Source: NZWG01 sp964478995 (lineage in GTDB: Bacteria; Fidelibacterota; Marinisomatia; Marinisomatales; UBA1611). Taken from it: a DNA stretch of 33,328 bases. Shown here piece after piece: positions 17,102-26,135 of this stretch; the first letter of the stretch is position 1, and each line of letters opens with the position of its first letter. The notes under the pieces were generated by a model. That model was not told the DNA's origin, did no database searches, and saw only the letters and a program-made list of their open reading frames with translations. The stretch covers positions 1 to 33,328 of the forward strand of contig CAYZJY010000013.1 of the NCBI GenBank assembly GCA_964478995.1, written 5' to 3'. The position numbers and the translations under genes are program-made.

Positions 17102-17941
17102 ATGATAACAAAAGCCATTAAACCTAAAATTCGTCTTCAGTTCACAGAGGGATATCGGTTTGTTAATGATGTAGTACAAAAAAACAAACTTAATACGGTA
17201 TGTGAGGAAGCGAGATGCCCCAATATTTATGAATGTTGGGACAGGCGTACTGCGACCATAATGATCTTAGGAGATGTATGTACAAGAGCTTGTGGGTTTT
17301 GTTCCGTCAAGACAGGTAAGCCAAACTGGGATGATGCCTTGGAACCATATAGGACAGCCATGGCGGTCAAAAAGATGGACCTTAGACATGTGGTCATAAC
17401 CTCTGTTGATAGAGATGATCTGAAAAATGATTACGGTGCATCTATATGGGTTGATACAATCGATCAGATCCATCACCATGTACCGAATTGCAATGTTGAG
17501 GTCTTGACACCAGATTTTAAAGGCTATAAACCTTCGCTACTTAAGGTATTCAATGCAGGTCCTGAGATATTCAGTCACAATGTGGAGTGTGTTGAAAGAA
17601 TTAGTAAACAGGTTAGGACTCAAGCAAATTGGCAAAGAAGTTTGGATGTTCTAAGATATTCTGTTGATAATGGCCTGAGAACTAAGACCGGCATGATGGT
17701 CGGACTAGGTGAACGTTTTGATGAGGTGGTTGATACCATGGGGCAGGTGGCCGGACTAGGGGTCAAACTATTTACCATAGGTCAATATCTTCAACCTACA
17801 AAAGACCATCTTCCTGTCGATCGTTACGTAGAAGAACAAGAATTCAATGACTACAAACAAATTGGTCTTGAAATGGGTTTTGACAGTGTTAAATCTGGTT
17901 CTTTGGTCAGAAGTTCCTATCATGCAGATGAAGGGGTATGA
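17102..17941 (+). CDS. lipA: Lipoyl synthase
   Basis: This 279-aa radical-SAM enzyme inserts two sulfurs into protein-bound octanoate. The auxiliary cluster cysteines are Cys34, Cys39 and Cys45 (CEEARCPNIYEC), and the radical-SAM cysteines are Cys60, Cys64 and Cys67 (CTRACGFC). The C-terminal VRSSYHADE carries the serine that ligates the auxiliary cluster. The length is normal. It ends the nine-gene operon, 7 bp after the methyltransferase, and acts on the octanoyl group placed by LipB. The 147 bp to lon contain an inverted repeat but no clear terminator. Confidence 0.97.
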   Translation: MITKAIKPKIRLQFTEGYRFVNDVVQKNKLNTVCEEARCPNIYECWDRRTATIMILGDVCTRACGFCSVKTGKPNWDDALEPYRTAMAVKKMDLRHVVITSVDRDDLKNDYGASIWVDTIDQIHHHVPNCNVEVLTPDFKGYKPSLLKVFNAGPEIFSHNVECVERISKQVRTQANWQRSLDVLRYSVDNGLRTKTGMMVGLGERFDEVVDTMGQVAGLGVKLFTIGQYLQPTKDHLPVDRYVEEQEFNDYKQIGLEMGFDSVKSGSLVRSSYHADEGV

Positions 17942-17978
17942 CCCCATTCAATTGACCAATAGTGTTCTTTTTAATATA

Positions 17979-18043
17979 TATGCCAATTTTGCAGACTATT
18001 ATCTTTTTTCAAGACTAATGATCATATTGAACAAATTGGCATA
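17979..18043. repeat. 11-bp perfect inverted repeat upstream of lon
   Basis: TATGCCAATTT at 17979-17989 and AAATTGGCATA at 18033-18043 are exact reverse complements 43 bases apart. They lie in the 147-bp gap between lipA and lon. The right arm overlaps a possible -35 box (TTGGCA at 18036-18041), with only a weak -10 around 18060. This could be a paired operator or a long-loop hairpin. It is not the HrcA/CIRCE sequence. Confidence 0.4.
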
Positions 18044-18088
18044 ATCCTTGTAATTTAATTATTAGATATTATTGTCTAGAGGACATTT

Positions 18089-20500
18089 ATGACTGAAAAA
18101 TTATCAGAAAAAGAAATAGAGAACTTTGATATAGAGCAAACTGATCAGTATCCTGTTATGCCACTTCGGAATACTGTCTTATTCCCTCAGCAAGTCATAC
18201 CAATATATATTGGCAGGGATCGAAGTTTGAAACTGATCAATGAGTTAGATACCAAGAAACGTTATATTGTTGTTGTTGCGCAAGAAGACGGATCAATCGA
18301 AGATCCAAAACCAGAGGACCTATATGCTTATGGTACACTTGCGCAAGTGCTGAAGGTATTTGACATGCCAGATAACAGTAAATCAGCGATTGTTCAAGGA
18401 ATATCAAGGGTCAAGATCTTAGAGTACACAGACCATGAGCCTTATTTTACTGCTGCTGTTGAGTCAAGGATAGACGAACCAATATCAGACCAATTAGAAT
18501 TGGATGCATTGACCACTAATCTTAGACAAGCATTTGAAGACCTCATGAAGGTTGCGCCCAATCTAACTGAAGAGCACTCTGGAATGTTAAAAAATATCCA
18601 AAAGCCTAATCGTTTAACAGACCGTGCAATTTCTGTCATTACGATCTCAAATAAAGAAAAACAGGAAATTTTGGAAGAGTTAAATATAAAAAGACGTATT
18701 GAGAAAGCCTTGAACCTGATATCTCGAGAGATACAGCGCATAAAATTAGGGGAAGAAATTCAGTCTGAAGTTCATGATGAGATAACTAAGACACAGCGAG
18801 AATACTATCTTAGAGAACAGATGAAGGCAATTAAAAAAGAACTTGGCGAGGATGAGGGAACTGTCGAGATCAAAGAACTAGAGGATAAGATCAAGGCTGC
18901 AAAAATGCCAGAAGAGTCTGAAAAAGTAGCCATGAAAGAGTTGGATCGACTTTCTAGGATTCCAACCCAATCTCCTGAGTACAATGTTTCCAGAACTTAT
19001 ATTGAGTGGCTGGCAGATCTACCGTGGAGTGAAAGTACAGAAGACCGCATTGATCTTAAGGAGGCAAAAAAGATTCTTGACGAGGATCACTATGGTCTAG
19101 ATAAAGTGAAAGAAAGAATCATTGAATATTTGGCTGTTAGAAATTTAAAACAAAAGAAAGACCCAAATGGAACCGTTCGCGGCCCTATCTTATGTTTTGG
19201 AGGGCCTCCAGGAGTAGGCAAGACGTCCCTAGGTAAATCAATTGCCAGAGCCATGGGAAGAGAATTTGTTCGTCTTTCACTAGGTGGTGTTCGAGATGAG
19301 GCCGAGATACGAGGACACCGTAGAACCTATATTGGTGCATTACCTGGACGTGTTATTCAAAGTATAAAAAAAGCAGGTAAGAATAACCCCGTATTCATGT
19401 TGGACGAGATCGACAAATTGGGATCAGACTTTAGAGGTGATCCATCATCTGCTCTATTGGAAGTATTAGACCCTGAACAAAACCATTCCTTCAGTGATCA
19501 TTATCTTGAGGTAGACTTTGATCTTAGTAATGTCATGTTCATTTCGACTGCAAACTATCAAGATGCCATACCACCAGCGCTCAGAGATAGGATGGAAATA
19601 CTTGATTTTTCTGGCTATATAGAGGATGAGAAAATACAGATTGCAAAAAGACATATATTGCCAAAACAAATTGAAGAGAATGGTCTAACAAAGAATCAGG
19701 TATCATTTGATCTTCCTTCCATAAAGGAATTAGTTCGTTCTTATACAAGAGAGGCCGGCGTAAGGAATCTAGAAAGAGAAGTTGCTAATGTTCTGAGGAA
19801 GGTTGCTCGGGATCTGGTAGAGTTAAAAGATGATAAGATTAAAATAACAAAAAAGCAGGTAGGTAAATATTTAGGAGCGCCAAGGTTTCATTCTGAGTTG
19901 GCAGAGCGGTCCACAAAACCTGGTGTGGTCACTGGTCTTGCATGGACTGCAGCAGGTGGGGACATTTTATTTGTCGAATCTACAAAAATGAATGGTAAAG
20001 GAAAGTTAACTCTAACAGGTCAGTTAGGCGATGTCATGAAAGAGTCTGCAACAGCAGCACTAACATATGTAAGAGCAAATTCAGAGCAATTAGGGGTAGA
20101 TCCTGAATTCAATGAAAAAACTGACATACATGTTCATGTTCCGGCAGGTGCAATTCCAAAAGATGGTCCATCTGCTGGGGTTAGCATGGTGACTTCATTG
20201 GTGTCACTATTATCTGGAATACCTGTAAAGGAAAAAGTAGCAATGACAGGTGAGATAACCCTTAGGGGTAATGTCCTACCAATAGGTGGTGTAAAGGAAA
20301 AAGTAACAGCAGCACATCGTTCGGGGATTAAAGAGGTCATACTCCCTGATCATAATAGAAAGGACCTTGAAGATGTGCCCGCTAATGTTGCAAAGGATAT
20401 GGTGTTCCATTTTGCCAAGGAGATAAAAGACGTTCTAAAGGTGGCTATACCAAAAATAAATTCTTCTATAAAAAAATCTAATAATTCGCAAAAGAAATAA
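18089..20500 (+). CDS. lon: ATP-dependent Lon protease
   Basis: This 803-aa protein is a complete LonA. The N-terminal substrate-recognition domain begins near YPVMPLRNTVLFPQQVIPIY. The AAA+ module has Walker A GGPPGVGKTS at about 370-379 and Walker B VFMLDEID at about 435-442. The C-terminal serine-lysine protease domain has Ser695 in PKDGPSAG and Lys738 in GGVKEK. It degrades misfolded and regulatory proteins in the cytoplasm. The start has a good ribosome site (AGAGGA) 7 bases ahead. A paired inverted repeat lies upstream, and tRNA-Val follows after 23 bp. Confidence 0.97.
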   Translation: MTEKLSEKEIENFDIEQTDQYPVMPLRNTVLFPQQVIPIYIGRDRSLKLINELDTKKRYIVVVAQEDGSIEDPKPEDLYAYGTLAQVLKVFDMPDNSKSAIVQGISRVKILEYTDHEPYFTAAVESRIDEPISDQLELDALTTNLRQAFEDLMKVAPNLTEEHSGMLKNIQKPNRLTDRAISVITISNKEKQEILEELNIKRRIEKALNLISREIQRIKLGEEIQSEVHDEITKTQREYYLREQMKAIKKELGEDEGTVEIKELEDKIKAAKMPEESEKVAMKELDRLSRIPTQSPEYNVSRTYIEWLADLPWSESTEDRIDLKEAKKILDEDHYGLDKVKERIIEYLAVRNLKQKKDPNGTVRGPILCFGGPPGVGKTSLGKSIARAMGREFVRLSLGGVRDEAEIRGHRRTYIGALPGRVIQSIKKAGKNNPVFMLDEIDKLGSDFRGDPSSALLEVLDPEQNHSFSDHYLEVDFDLSNVMFISTANYQDAIPPALRDRMEILDFSGYIEDEKIQIAKRHILPKQIEENGLTKNQVSFDLPSIKELVRSYTREAGVRNLEREVANVLRKVARDLVELKDDKIKITKKQVGKYLGAPRFHSELAERSTKPGVVTGLAWTAAGGDILFVESTKMNGKGKLTLTGQLGDVMKESATAALTYVRANSEQLGVDPEFNEKTDIHVHVPAGAIPKDGPSAGVSMVTSLVSLLSGIPVKEKVAMTGEITLRGNVLPIGGVKEKVTAAHRSGIKEVILPDHNRKDLEDVPANVAKDMVFHFAKEIKDVLKVAIPKINSSIKKSNNSQKK

Positions 20501-20523
20501 TTAATATTCCCGATCCATTATAT

Positions 20524-20597
20524 GGGCGATTAGCTCAGTTGGTTAGAGCACTGCGTTTACACCGCAGGTGTCGGGAGTTCGAATCTCTCATCGCCCA
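20524..20597 (+). tRNA. tRNA-Val (UAC)
   Basis: A full cloverleaf can be drawn. The acceptor stem GGGCGAT pairs with ATCGCCC, the D stem GCTC with GAGC, the anticodon stem CTGCG with CGCAG around the loop TTTACAC (anticodon TAC at 20558-20560), and the T stem GGGAG with CTCTC around TTCGAAT. The discriminator base is A and no CCA is encoded. It lies 23 bp after lon and 42 bp before the cold-shock gene, with a T-run just after it. Confidence 0.97.
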
Positions 20598-20639
20598 CTG
20601 AGTTTTTTAACAAAAATTTATTTAAAGGAAAAACAGAAA

Positions 20640-20849
20640 ATGCCGGACAAAAAAGAAGGAACCGTAAAATGGTTCAATAATTCAAAAGGCTATGGCTTTA
20701 TTCAGGTTGAAGGAGAGAAAGACTATTTCGTTCATATGAATGAAATCCTCATGGAGGGCTTTAAAACTCTTGCTGAAGATCAGAAAGTTGAATTTGAAGT
20801 AGGCGAAGGTCCCAAAGGACCAGTTGCCAAAAAGGTTAATCCACTTTAA
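20640..20849 (+). CDS. Cold-shock-domain RNA chaperone
   Basis: This 69-aa CspA-family protein binds single-stranded RNA and DNA and melts structure. It has the RNP1 motif GYGFIQV, the RNP2 motif DYFVHM and the family opening GTVKWFNNSKGYGF. The true start is ATG at 20640 with an AAAGGA ribosome site upstream. A longer reading frame extends back into the tRNA and is not believable. It is followed by a strong terminator, so it ends a lon-tRNA-csp stretch or is transcribed alone. Confidence 0.95.
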   Translation: MPDKKEGTVKWFNNSKGYGFIQVEGEKDYFVHMNEILMEGFKTLAEDQKVEFEVGEGPKGPVAKKVNPL

Positions 20850-20867
20850 CCTTGGTTCCGTTACATA

Positions 20868-20897
20868 AAAAAACCACTTCCTAGAAGTGGTTTTTTT
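20868..20897 (+). terminator. Rho-independent terminator after the cold-shock gene
   Basis: ACCACTTC (20873-20880) and GAAGTGGT (20884-20891) form a stem with a three-base CTA loop, followed by a run of T. Upstream A residues can pair with the T-run, so it may work in both directions. Confidence 0.9.
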
Positions 20898-20986
20898 ATG
20901 ATCAATAGTATTCTATCTTGGTCTTTGTTCATGAAGTATCAAGAAAAAAAAGTAATAACACCATGTAATTGGGTTTTTACCATTTA

Positions 20987-22219
20987 ATGCGAAAGAATAA
21001 TAAAATAAGAAGATTAATTTTTTCAATAGTGGGTATGTCAATTTCCTTCGCTCAGATAGAATTTGATGTAACCTGGACTCCTTACGTCACCTATTATCTA
21101 AGCATGGTGGATATTAATACAGGTGAATCCAATATGCCGATATTCATGGCAGAGTTAAGCCGTGAAGACGATGCACCAGATCAGGTAAACGTTGACATAG
21201 AATTTGAGATCATCATTGACTCAGATGCATTGTCTGTAGAGAATGAGACATTGGTTAAAGTTGAAACGGTTCAACCCTTGCAACTTACAGATCCAATATT
21301 TCTTTCCAACATGGATCTCAATCTGTCAACAGAAGCCTTGTTCGATGTTAGTGGAAACCCAGTTGAACTAGACTTGGAAATCTCCGAGCAGATGGATATG
21401 ACCGATGCACAGCAAATGATGAGTGTCATTGTTCAGACAGGTCAACTTCCAAATGGAATATATACCTTCCGTGTTACAGCAATAGCAGAAGGTGGAGAAC
21501 AAATTGTTAGGGAGGATATTCTAAACATATCAAACCCCGCATTCCTCCAATTGGTTTCGCCTGGCGGCATATTGGCAGATACAACGATAAATGAGGTTTA
21601 TACATCCTATCCAGTTCTACAATGGGAATCAGACCCCTGTAATTATGTCAACCCCAATACTAGTGAAAGTGGTTGTGAGTATTTTGTTAGGTTGGCTGAA
21701 TTCAGAACAGACGAACATTCTTCAATGGATCAGGCCATAGAGTCTGTCACCATATTGCCTTTAGACCAGACAATGGGATTTCAACAAGTTGGATTTGGCG
21801 TGACAACTTTTCAATATCCAACTGATGCTGGAGACCTACAACCGGGAAAGGTCTATGTATGGCAAGTACGTAAGGACCTTGTCACTACCTCTGGAACTGA
21901 GCAATTATTAAGTGACATAATGGCTTTTAAGGTGAAAGATTTTACCGCTTCTAATGGTGACGATCTAGGTGGAGAAGACACAACACCCATTGGCATGCTA
22001 TTGAGAACTATCATTGGAGATGATCTTGCAAATAGAATTTTTGGACCAGGTGGACAGGTTGAGGGCATGAACGCAAATGGAAATGTAACTTTGAATGGCG
22101 AGACCATAGATGTATCCGTTGTTCAATCTCTGGTCTCATCTGGAGTACCGATAGAAGATGAAGACGGGAGCCAAACATATCGTCCAATGGAGATCATCAG
22201 TGTAGAGGTCTCAGAATGA
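20987..22219 (+). CDS. Secreted protein of unknown function, first gene of envelope operon
   Basis: This is a 410-aa exported protein. I chose ATG at 20987 because it gives a clean signal peptide: a basic MRKNNKIRR, then IFSIVGMSIS and FAQ. A TTG six codons upstream adds nothing. After cleavage, beta-rich segments follow. One is a Fn3-like part with YPVLQWESDPC and GCEYFVRLAEF, ending GKVYVWQVRKD, which resembles carbohydrate- or surface-binding folds. No catalytic motif is visible. Its stop overlaps the FecR-domain gene by 4 bp (ATGA). It begins about 90 bp after the terminator, so it probably has its own promoter, though I could not find a good one. Confidence 0.72.
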   Translation: MRKNNKIRRLIFSIVGMSISFAQIEFDVTWTPYVTYYLSMVDINTGESNMPIFMAELSREDDAPDQVNVDIEFEIIIDSDALSVENETLVKVETVQPLQLTDPIFLSNMDLNLSTEALFDVSGNPVELDLEISEQMDMTDAQQMMSVIVQTGQLPNGIYTFRVTAIAEGGEQIVREDILNISNPAFLQLVSPGGILADTTINEVYTSYPVLQWESDPCNYVNPNTSESGCEYFVRLAEFRTDEHSSMDQAIESVTILPLDQTMGFQQVGFGVTTFQYPTDAGDLQPGKVYVWQVRKDLVTTSGTEQLLSDIMAFKVKDFTASNGDDLGGEDTTPIGMLLRTIIGDDLANRIFGPGGQVEGMNANGNVTLNGETIDVSVVQSLVSSGVPIEDEDGSQTYRPMEIISVEVSE

Positions 22220-22893
22220 AACAACTGATCGTTGCGCTGTTACTACCAGTTACATTTCTTTTTGGTTCATCGAAAGTTGCAGTAGCAATAAAGACCAAGG
22301 GTGATGTATCTGTCATTTACAAAGGATTAAGTGCTGCCCAGGCACTGCGACCAGGCTCTCCTCTTAGTGACCAAGATAAGATCAAGACAGGGAAAAATGG
22401 ATTTGTTGCAATAATGTATCTTGATGATAAGACAGTTGTCAAAATGCTAGGTAACTCAGACCTTACTATTCTTGGGGATAGATCTGGATCTAAGATCAAT
22501 AAGTCTCTGGATATTAAATATGGTAGAGTTGCGGCGTCGGTCACACCACAAAAAGGAAAAGAATTTAGAATATCAACACCCACATCCGTTGCATCTGTAA
22601 AAGGAACTGAACTAGCAATTGAGTCTGACCCATCTACTGGGGACTCTTTCACATTGATAGAGGGTTTGATCGAGGTAACCAATTCAGTAACAGGTGAATC
22701 AACACAGGTTGAAGAAGGTGAGACCGCAATGTCTACTCCTGAAGGTTCTCTTGAGGTTGCCCCGACAACAAGCGAGGACCTAGAAGGTTTTGAGGAAGCG
22801 AGCACAAGCATGCAGTCTCAAACTCAAGAACTTCGTTTTGAGGTAGAGGATGAGAATGGTAATCTCAAAGAGATCTTGATCAAGTTTCAATAG
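22216..22893 (+). CDS. FecR-domain periplasmic protein
   Basis: This 225-aa protein has a signal peptide (about residues 1-18) followed by a FecR domain (about 20-165). It shows the typical pattern AIKTKGDVSVIYKG, then a central KIKTGKNGFVAIMY and SVKGTELAIESD, and a closing GLIEVTN plus EEGETAMS. FecR domains bind ligands or partner proteins in the periplasm. Here there is no sigma factor, anti-sigma membrane segment or TonB gene nearby, so it is unlikely to be a classic iron-signalling FecR. It overlaps the preceding gene by 4 bp and the barrel gene follows after 4 bp. Confidence 0.85.
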   Translation: MKQLIVALLLPVTFLFGSSKVAVAIKTKGDVSVIYKGLSAAQALRPGSPLSDQDKIKTGKNGFVAIMYLDDKTVVKMLGNSDLTILGDRSGSKINKSLDIKYGRVAASVTPQKGKEFRISTPTSVASVKGTELAIESDPSTGDSFTLIEGLIEVTNSVTGESTQVEEGETAMSTPEGSLEVAPTTSEDLEGFEEASTSMQSQTQELRFEVEDENGNLKEILIKFQ

Positions 22894-22897
22894 AAAG

Positions 22898-25147
22898 ATG
22901 ATATCTCGATCCATGAAAGTATCCTTGGTCGCTTTTTCTCTACTCGGACCTATTTTTGCTCAAACGGGTGTTCTGATAATGAGTCCAGAACCTGAATCTG
23001 AGATCAGTGGTGAAAATGTATTGATAGCAGCATCCCTGATTGGCATTACCAGCCTCAATCCCAACTCGATCACGGTCATGTTTGATGGAACTGATATCAC
23101 TGATCAGGCATATGTTGACTCTGACATGGTCAGTTGCATGCTTGAGGACATCGATCCTGGATACCACGAGGTCGAACTGGTCATTGATGGTGATGCAGGA
23201 TCCACTAAATGGAGTTTTACTTCAACAGGAAAAGATGTTGTACTCAATTATTCTGGAAGAATCAGATCAAGCAGCAGCATGGATCAGATAGATGATCAAA
23301 CTCTTAATATCAACAAAATGACAATGGATTTCAAAGGGTCCGCCTATGAATGGTTAAGATTAAGGACAAATCTGAAAATTACAAGTCAAGAGAGTGACCT
23401 TTATCAACCTAGGAACATATATGGCATCAGTCTAGGAATAAAAGATATCCTTAGATTGAACATGGGTGATTCAAACCCAAGAATATCAAATTATACCATG
23501 AATGGCAAAAGAGTTCGAGGCCTGGATTTGGACTTTAGCTATGGTTGGTTCAATTTTAGATTTTTGCAGGGTGAGATAAACCGCGCAGTACAGGGTGACC
23601 TTGCCAAGGCATATTCATTTGACATTGAGACCGATGATCTTGGAGAAAAATATATTGCTTTGGGTAGGTCAGGCTATACATTCAGACAAGATGTCTCATC
23701 TGTGAGACTGGCCTTAGGTAGAGGTGAATTATTTCAATGGGGTTTTAATTACATTAAGGCGCGAGATGATACGAATAGTGTGGATGAGACACTATTGGAT
23801 GCAGAGATATTTTATGAGTCTGATGCAACTGGTGCAATTGAAGGTTTAGAGTCAGGAGTGCTCTATACCATAAGTGAACTTGGAACAAAGGCCAAGGTAC
23901 TTGATGGAACTAATTGGTCGGGGAATGGTCCAAAAGACAATTTGGTTATCAGCACTGATCTTGGTATGAATCTTTTTAGTAAGCGGTTGCGCCTAGATGG
24001 GGAAATTGCCTTTAGCATGACGAATAATGACATATGGGGAGGTCCACTAACCCTTGCAGAGTTAGATACATTGATCGATGATTCTGTGGATAATAAACTC
24101 TCTGGTTTTGATCTTAGCCAATTTCCAGACCCCGGTGATTATGAAAAGTATCTCATTATTAACTCGAACCTTGCACCCTTGGTTCCCATCGACATCAATG
24201 CCTTTGGCGATAGCAGTACTGTTGATCTCATGGATGCTGTTTTTTCAATGCCTTCTCTCGCATATAGGGGAAGATTGATAACCAACTTTCATGGAAATTA
24301 CCTAGCGGTTGAGTATAGTCAGGTTGGTCCAGAGTTCAACTCATTGGCAAATCCCTACCTCGTAAAAAATAAGAGAGAATGGTCAATATCTGATAAATTC
24401 AAATTATTTCAAAATCGACTAATGTTGACTATTGGATATAAGCATCAAGACGATGACATTCTTACTAGCGTTGAAAATGTGAAGGCCCAAAATACTCTTT
24501 CTCTAGGTTTCAATGCAGTCCCCGGGCCGGGTCTGCCCACATTAAATTTTACTTATCGTTCAATGAAAAGGAATAATGGTATCACTGAGTTGGTTCAATT
24601 GCCTGATATGACCACGACGGATAATAGAGAAAAAACAAATACAAATAATCTTATGGTCAATGTAAATCACCGTTTTGATCTGATCTGGAATCATTCGATC
24701 AGTGGTACATTTGTCAATGTTGAAAAGAAAGATCAGTACGCTAATAGGGCAGCAGAGTTTGTGGATCCATCCATGACCACGCAGGTAATGAATATTGCTT
24801 TACGGACCCGGTACCAATCTCCATTGAAAACATCGATCAATCTCACAACCAATTCAAGTGAGTTAAGCACGGGGCCAGGTGAGAGAGGGACACAGGATTT
24901 TCTTACTGCAAGTTTTGGTGGAGAGTACCCTTTCTTTAATAACAAGATCATGGCAAACTGTGGTGTGAACTATGCCAATGGTTCAGGAATGGTGGACATG
25001 TCTTGGTTTGGTTTCAAGGGAGGCCTAAGATGGAGGATGATGGATGATCTAAGTCTTAATGCTCAAGGTGAATTTAGATCAAAAGAAATAGCAGGCATTA
25101 GTAAGAATAGCATCATTGCTAGAGCAAACCTTGAATATTCATTCTAG
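22898..25147 (+). CDS. Outer-membrane beta-barrel protein with N-terminal Ig-like domain
   Basis: This 749-aa protein has a signal peptide ending near FAQ (residue about 22), followed by an Ig-like domain to about residue 110, with ITVMFDGTDITDQAYVD and GYHEVELVIDGDAGS. The rest is a long series of alternating amphipathic strands with Gly and aromatic residues, ending ANLEYSF. The terminal Phe is the usual signal for insertion by the BAM complex. No TonB box or plug domain was seen. It is the third gene of the 20987-25147 operon, so it may act with the FecR protein and the first gene at the cell surface. The transported substrate is not visible. Confidence 0.78.
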   Translation: MISRSMKVSLVAFSLLGPIFAQTGVLIMSPEPESEISGENVLIAASLIGITSLNPNSITVMFDGTDITDQAYVDSDMVSCMLEDIDPGYHEVELVIDGDAGSTKWSFTSTGKDVVLNYSGRIRSSSSMDQIDDQTLNINKMTMDFKGSAYEWLRLRTNLKITSQESDLYQPRNIYGISLGIKDILRLNMGDSNPRISNYTMNGKRVRGLDLDFSYGWFNFRFLQGEINRAVQGDLAKAYSFDIETDDLGEKYIALGRSGYTFRQDVSSVRLALGRGELFQWGFNYIKARDDTNSVDETLLDAEIFYESDATGAIEGLESGVLYTISELGTKAKVLDGTNWSGNGPKDNLVISTDLGMNLFSKRLRLDGEIAFSMTNNDIWGGPLTLAELDTLIDDSVDNKLSGFDLSQFPDPGDYEKYLIINSNLAPLVPIDINAFGDSSTVDLMDAVFSMPSLAYRGRLITNFHGNYLAVEYSQVGPEFNSLANPYLVKNKREWSISDKFKLFQNRLMLTIGYKHQDDDILTSVENVKAQNTLSLGFNAVPGPGLPTLNFTYRSMKRNNGITELVQLPDMTTTDNREKTNTNNLMVNVNHRFDLIWNHSISGTFVNVEKKDQYANRAAEFVDPSMTTQVMNIALRTRYQSPLKTSINLTTNSSELSTGPGERGTQDFLTASFGGEYPFFNNKIMANCGVNYANGSGMVDMSWFGFKGGLRWRMMDDLSLNAQGEFRSKEIAGISKNSIIARANLEYSF

Positions 25148-25179
25148 TTGATTTATTTCATTAATGTCATTTTTTCATA

Positions 25180-25194
25180 TCAAATGGCATTTGA
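25180..25194. promoter_or_regulatory. 15-bp palindrome, weak operator candidate
   Basis: TCAAATG-G-CATTTGA is a perfect 7-bp inverted repeat around one base, in the 135-bp gap before the hydroxylase gene. A TTGACA at 25228-25233 follows, but no good -10 box is at the right distance. The assignment is weak. Confidence 0.25.
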
Positions 25195-25282
25195 ACTTTC
25201 TGGCCAAAAAAAGCAAAAAATATTCATTTGACATTTTTATTTGTAGTTTAGTCCAACCTGCTTTACTCTTGAACATATCGAT

Positions 25283-26125
25283 ATGAATGAATTAATTGAA
25301 TTTTTTGCAAATATATCCACTGAACTAAGAACCTCATTAATTGTTGGCGGCCTATTTCTATTTCTTTCCTTAGAGTCTGGGATACCACTTTTCCAAATGA
25401 GATATGAAAAATTCAGGCATGGGTTCATCAACATTATGTTTACTCTGATCACCCTTGTCATTAATCTCATCGGGGCGATGGGCATAATGGCTGCCGTTAA
25501 ATATAATGAAGTTCATGATCTAGGCCTGCTCAATATACTTGAATTACCAAGTTGGATCCATGTTATGGCCGGTTTGGCGTTGTTGGACCTTATTGGAGCA
25601 TGGCTCATACATTGGATCGAACATTCAGTGAAGTGGATGTGGCGATTCCATCTCATACACCATACAGACCCCCATGTAGATGTTACTACTGGTTTACGTC
25701 ATCATCCTGGAGAGAACATAATGAGGTTAGGCTTCACGATCCTTGCAGTATTGGTCACAGGTGCATCCTTAGGCCTTGTAATGATGTATCAGACAGTTTC
25801 TGTATTTTTTGCCCACTTTTCACATGCAAATATTAATATGCCGAAAAAATTGGATATATTTTTATCTTATGTTCTTGTAACACCAAATTTCCATAAGATT
25901 CACCATCATTATGTTCAACCTTATACTGATAGTAATTATGGGAATATTTTTTCCATTTGGGACCACTTGTTTGGAACAGTGAAGTACATGCCATGCATGG
26001 ATGATCTCATCTATGGAATTGACACACACATGAAAGCCAGTGAACACTCCAACATTAAAAACCTATTATTAATTCCTTTCCAACCTCATAGATATCCAGT
26101 GGATGTAAAACAATCTGATCAATAA
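25283..26125 (+). CDS. Fatty acid hydroxylase/sterol desaturase superfamily membrane protein
   Basis: This 280-aa membrane enzyme has several hydrophobic helices and the eight-histidine di-iron signature: HWIEH (110-114), HLIHH (123-127), the His pair at 140-141, HFSH (178-181), and HKIHHHY (204-210) before NYGNIFSIWDHLFGT. Members add oxygen to lipids such as sterols, carotenoids and fatty acids. The exact substrate cannot be told. It has a separate upstream gap, and the cupin gene follows after 10 bp, which suggests a pair. Confidence 0.9.
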   Translation: MNELIEFFANISTELRTSLIVGGLFLFLSLESGIPLFQMRYEKFRHGFINIMFTLITLVINLIGAMGIMAAVKYNEVHDLGLLNILELPSWIHVMAGLALLDLIGAWLIHWIEHSVKWMWRFHLIHHTDPHVDVTTGLRHHPGENIMRLGFTILAVLVTGASLGLVMMYQTVSVFFAHFSHANINMPKKLDIFLSYVLVTPNFHKIHHHYVQPYTDSNYGNIFSIWDHLFGTVKYMPCMDDLIYGIDTHMKASEHSNIKNLLLIPFQPHRYPVDVKQSDQ

Positions 26126-26135
26126 TGCTAGGATC

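Noticed and set aside
20568..20639. Longer start for the cold-shock protein reaching into the tRNA
   Set aside because: It would translate part of tRNA-Val. The ATG at 20640 has a ribosome site and gives the normal family length.
20969..20986. TTG start for the first envelope-operon gene
   Set aside because: The ATG at 20987 gives a cleaner signal peptide and is a stronger start.
25228..25256. Promoter based on the perfect TTGACA at 25228
   Set aside because: No acceptable -10 box lies 15-19 bases downstream.
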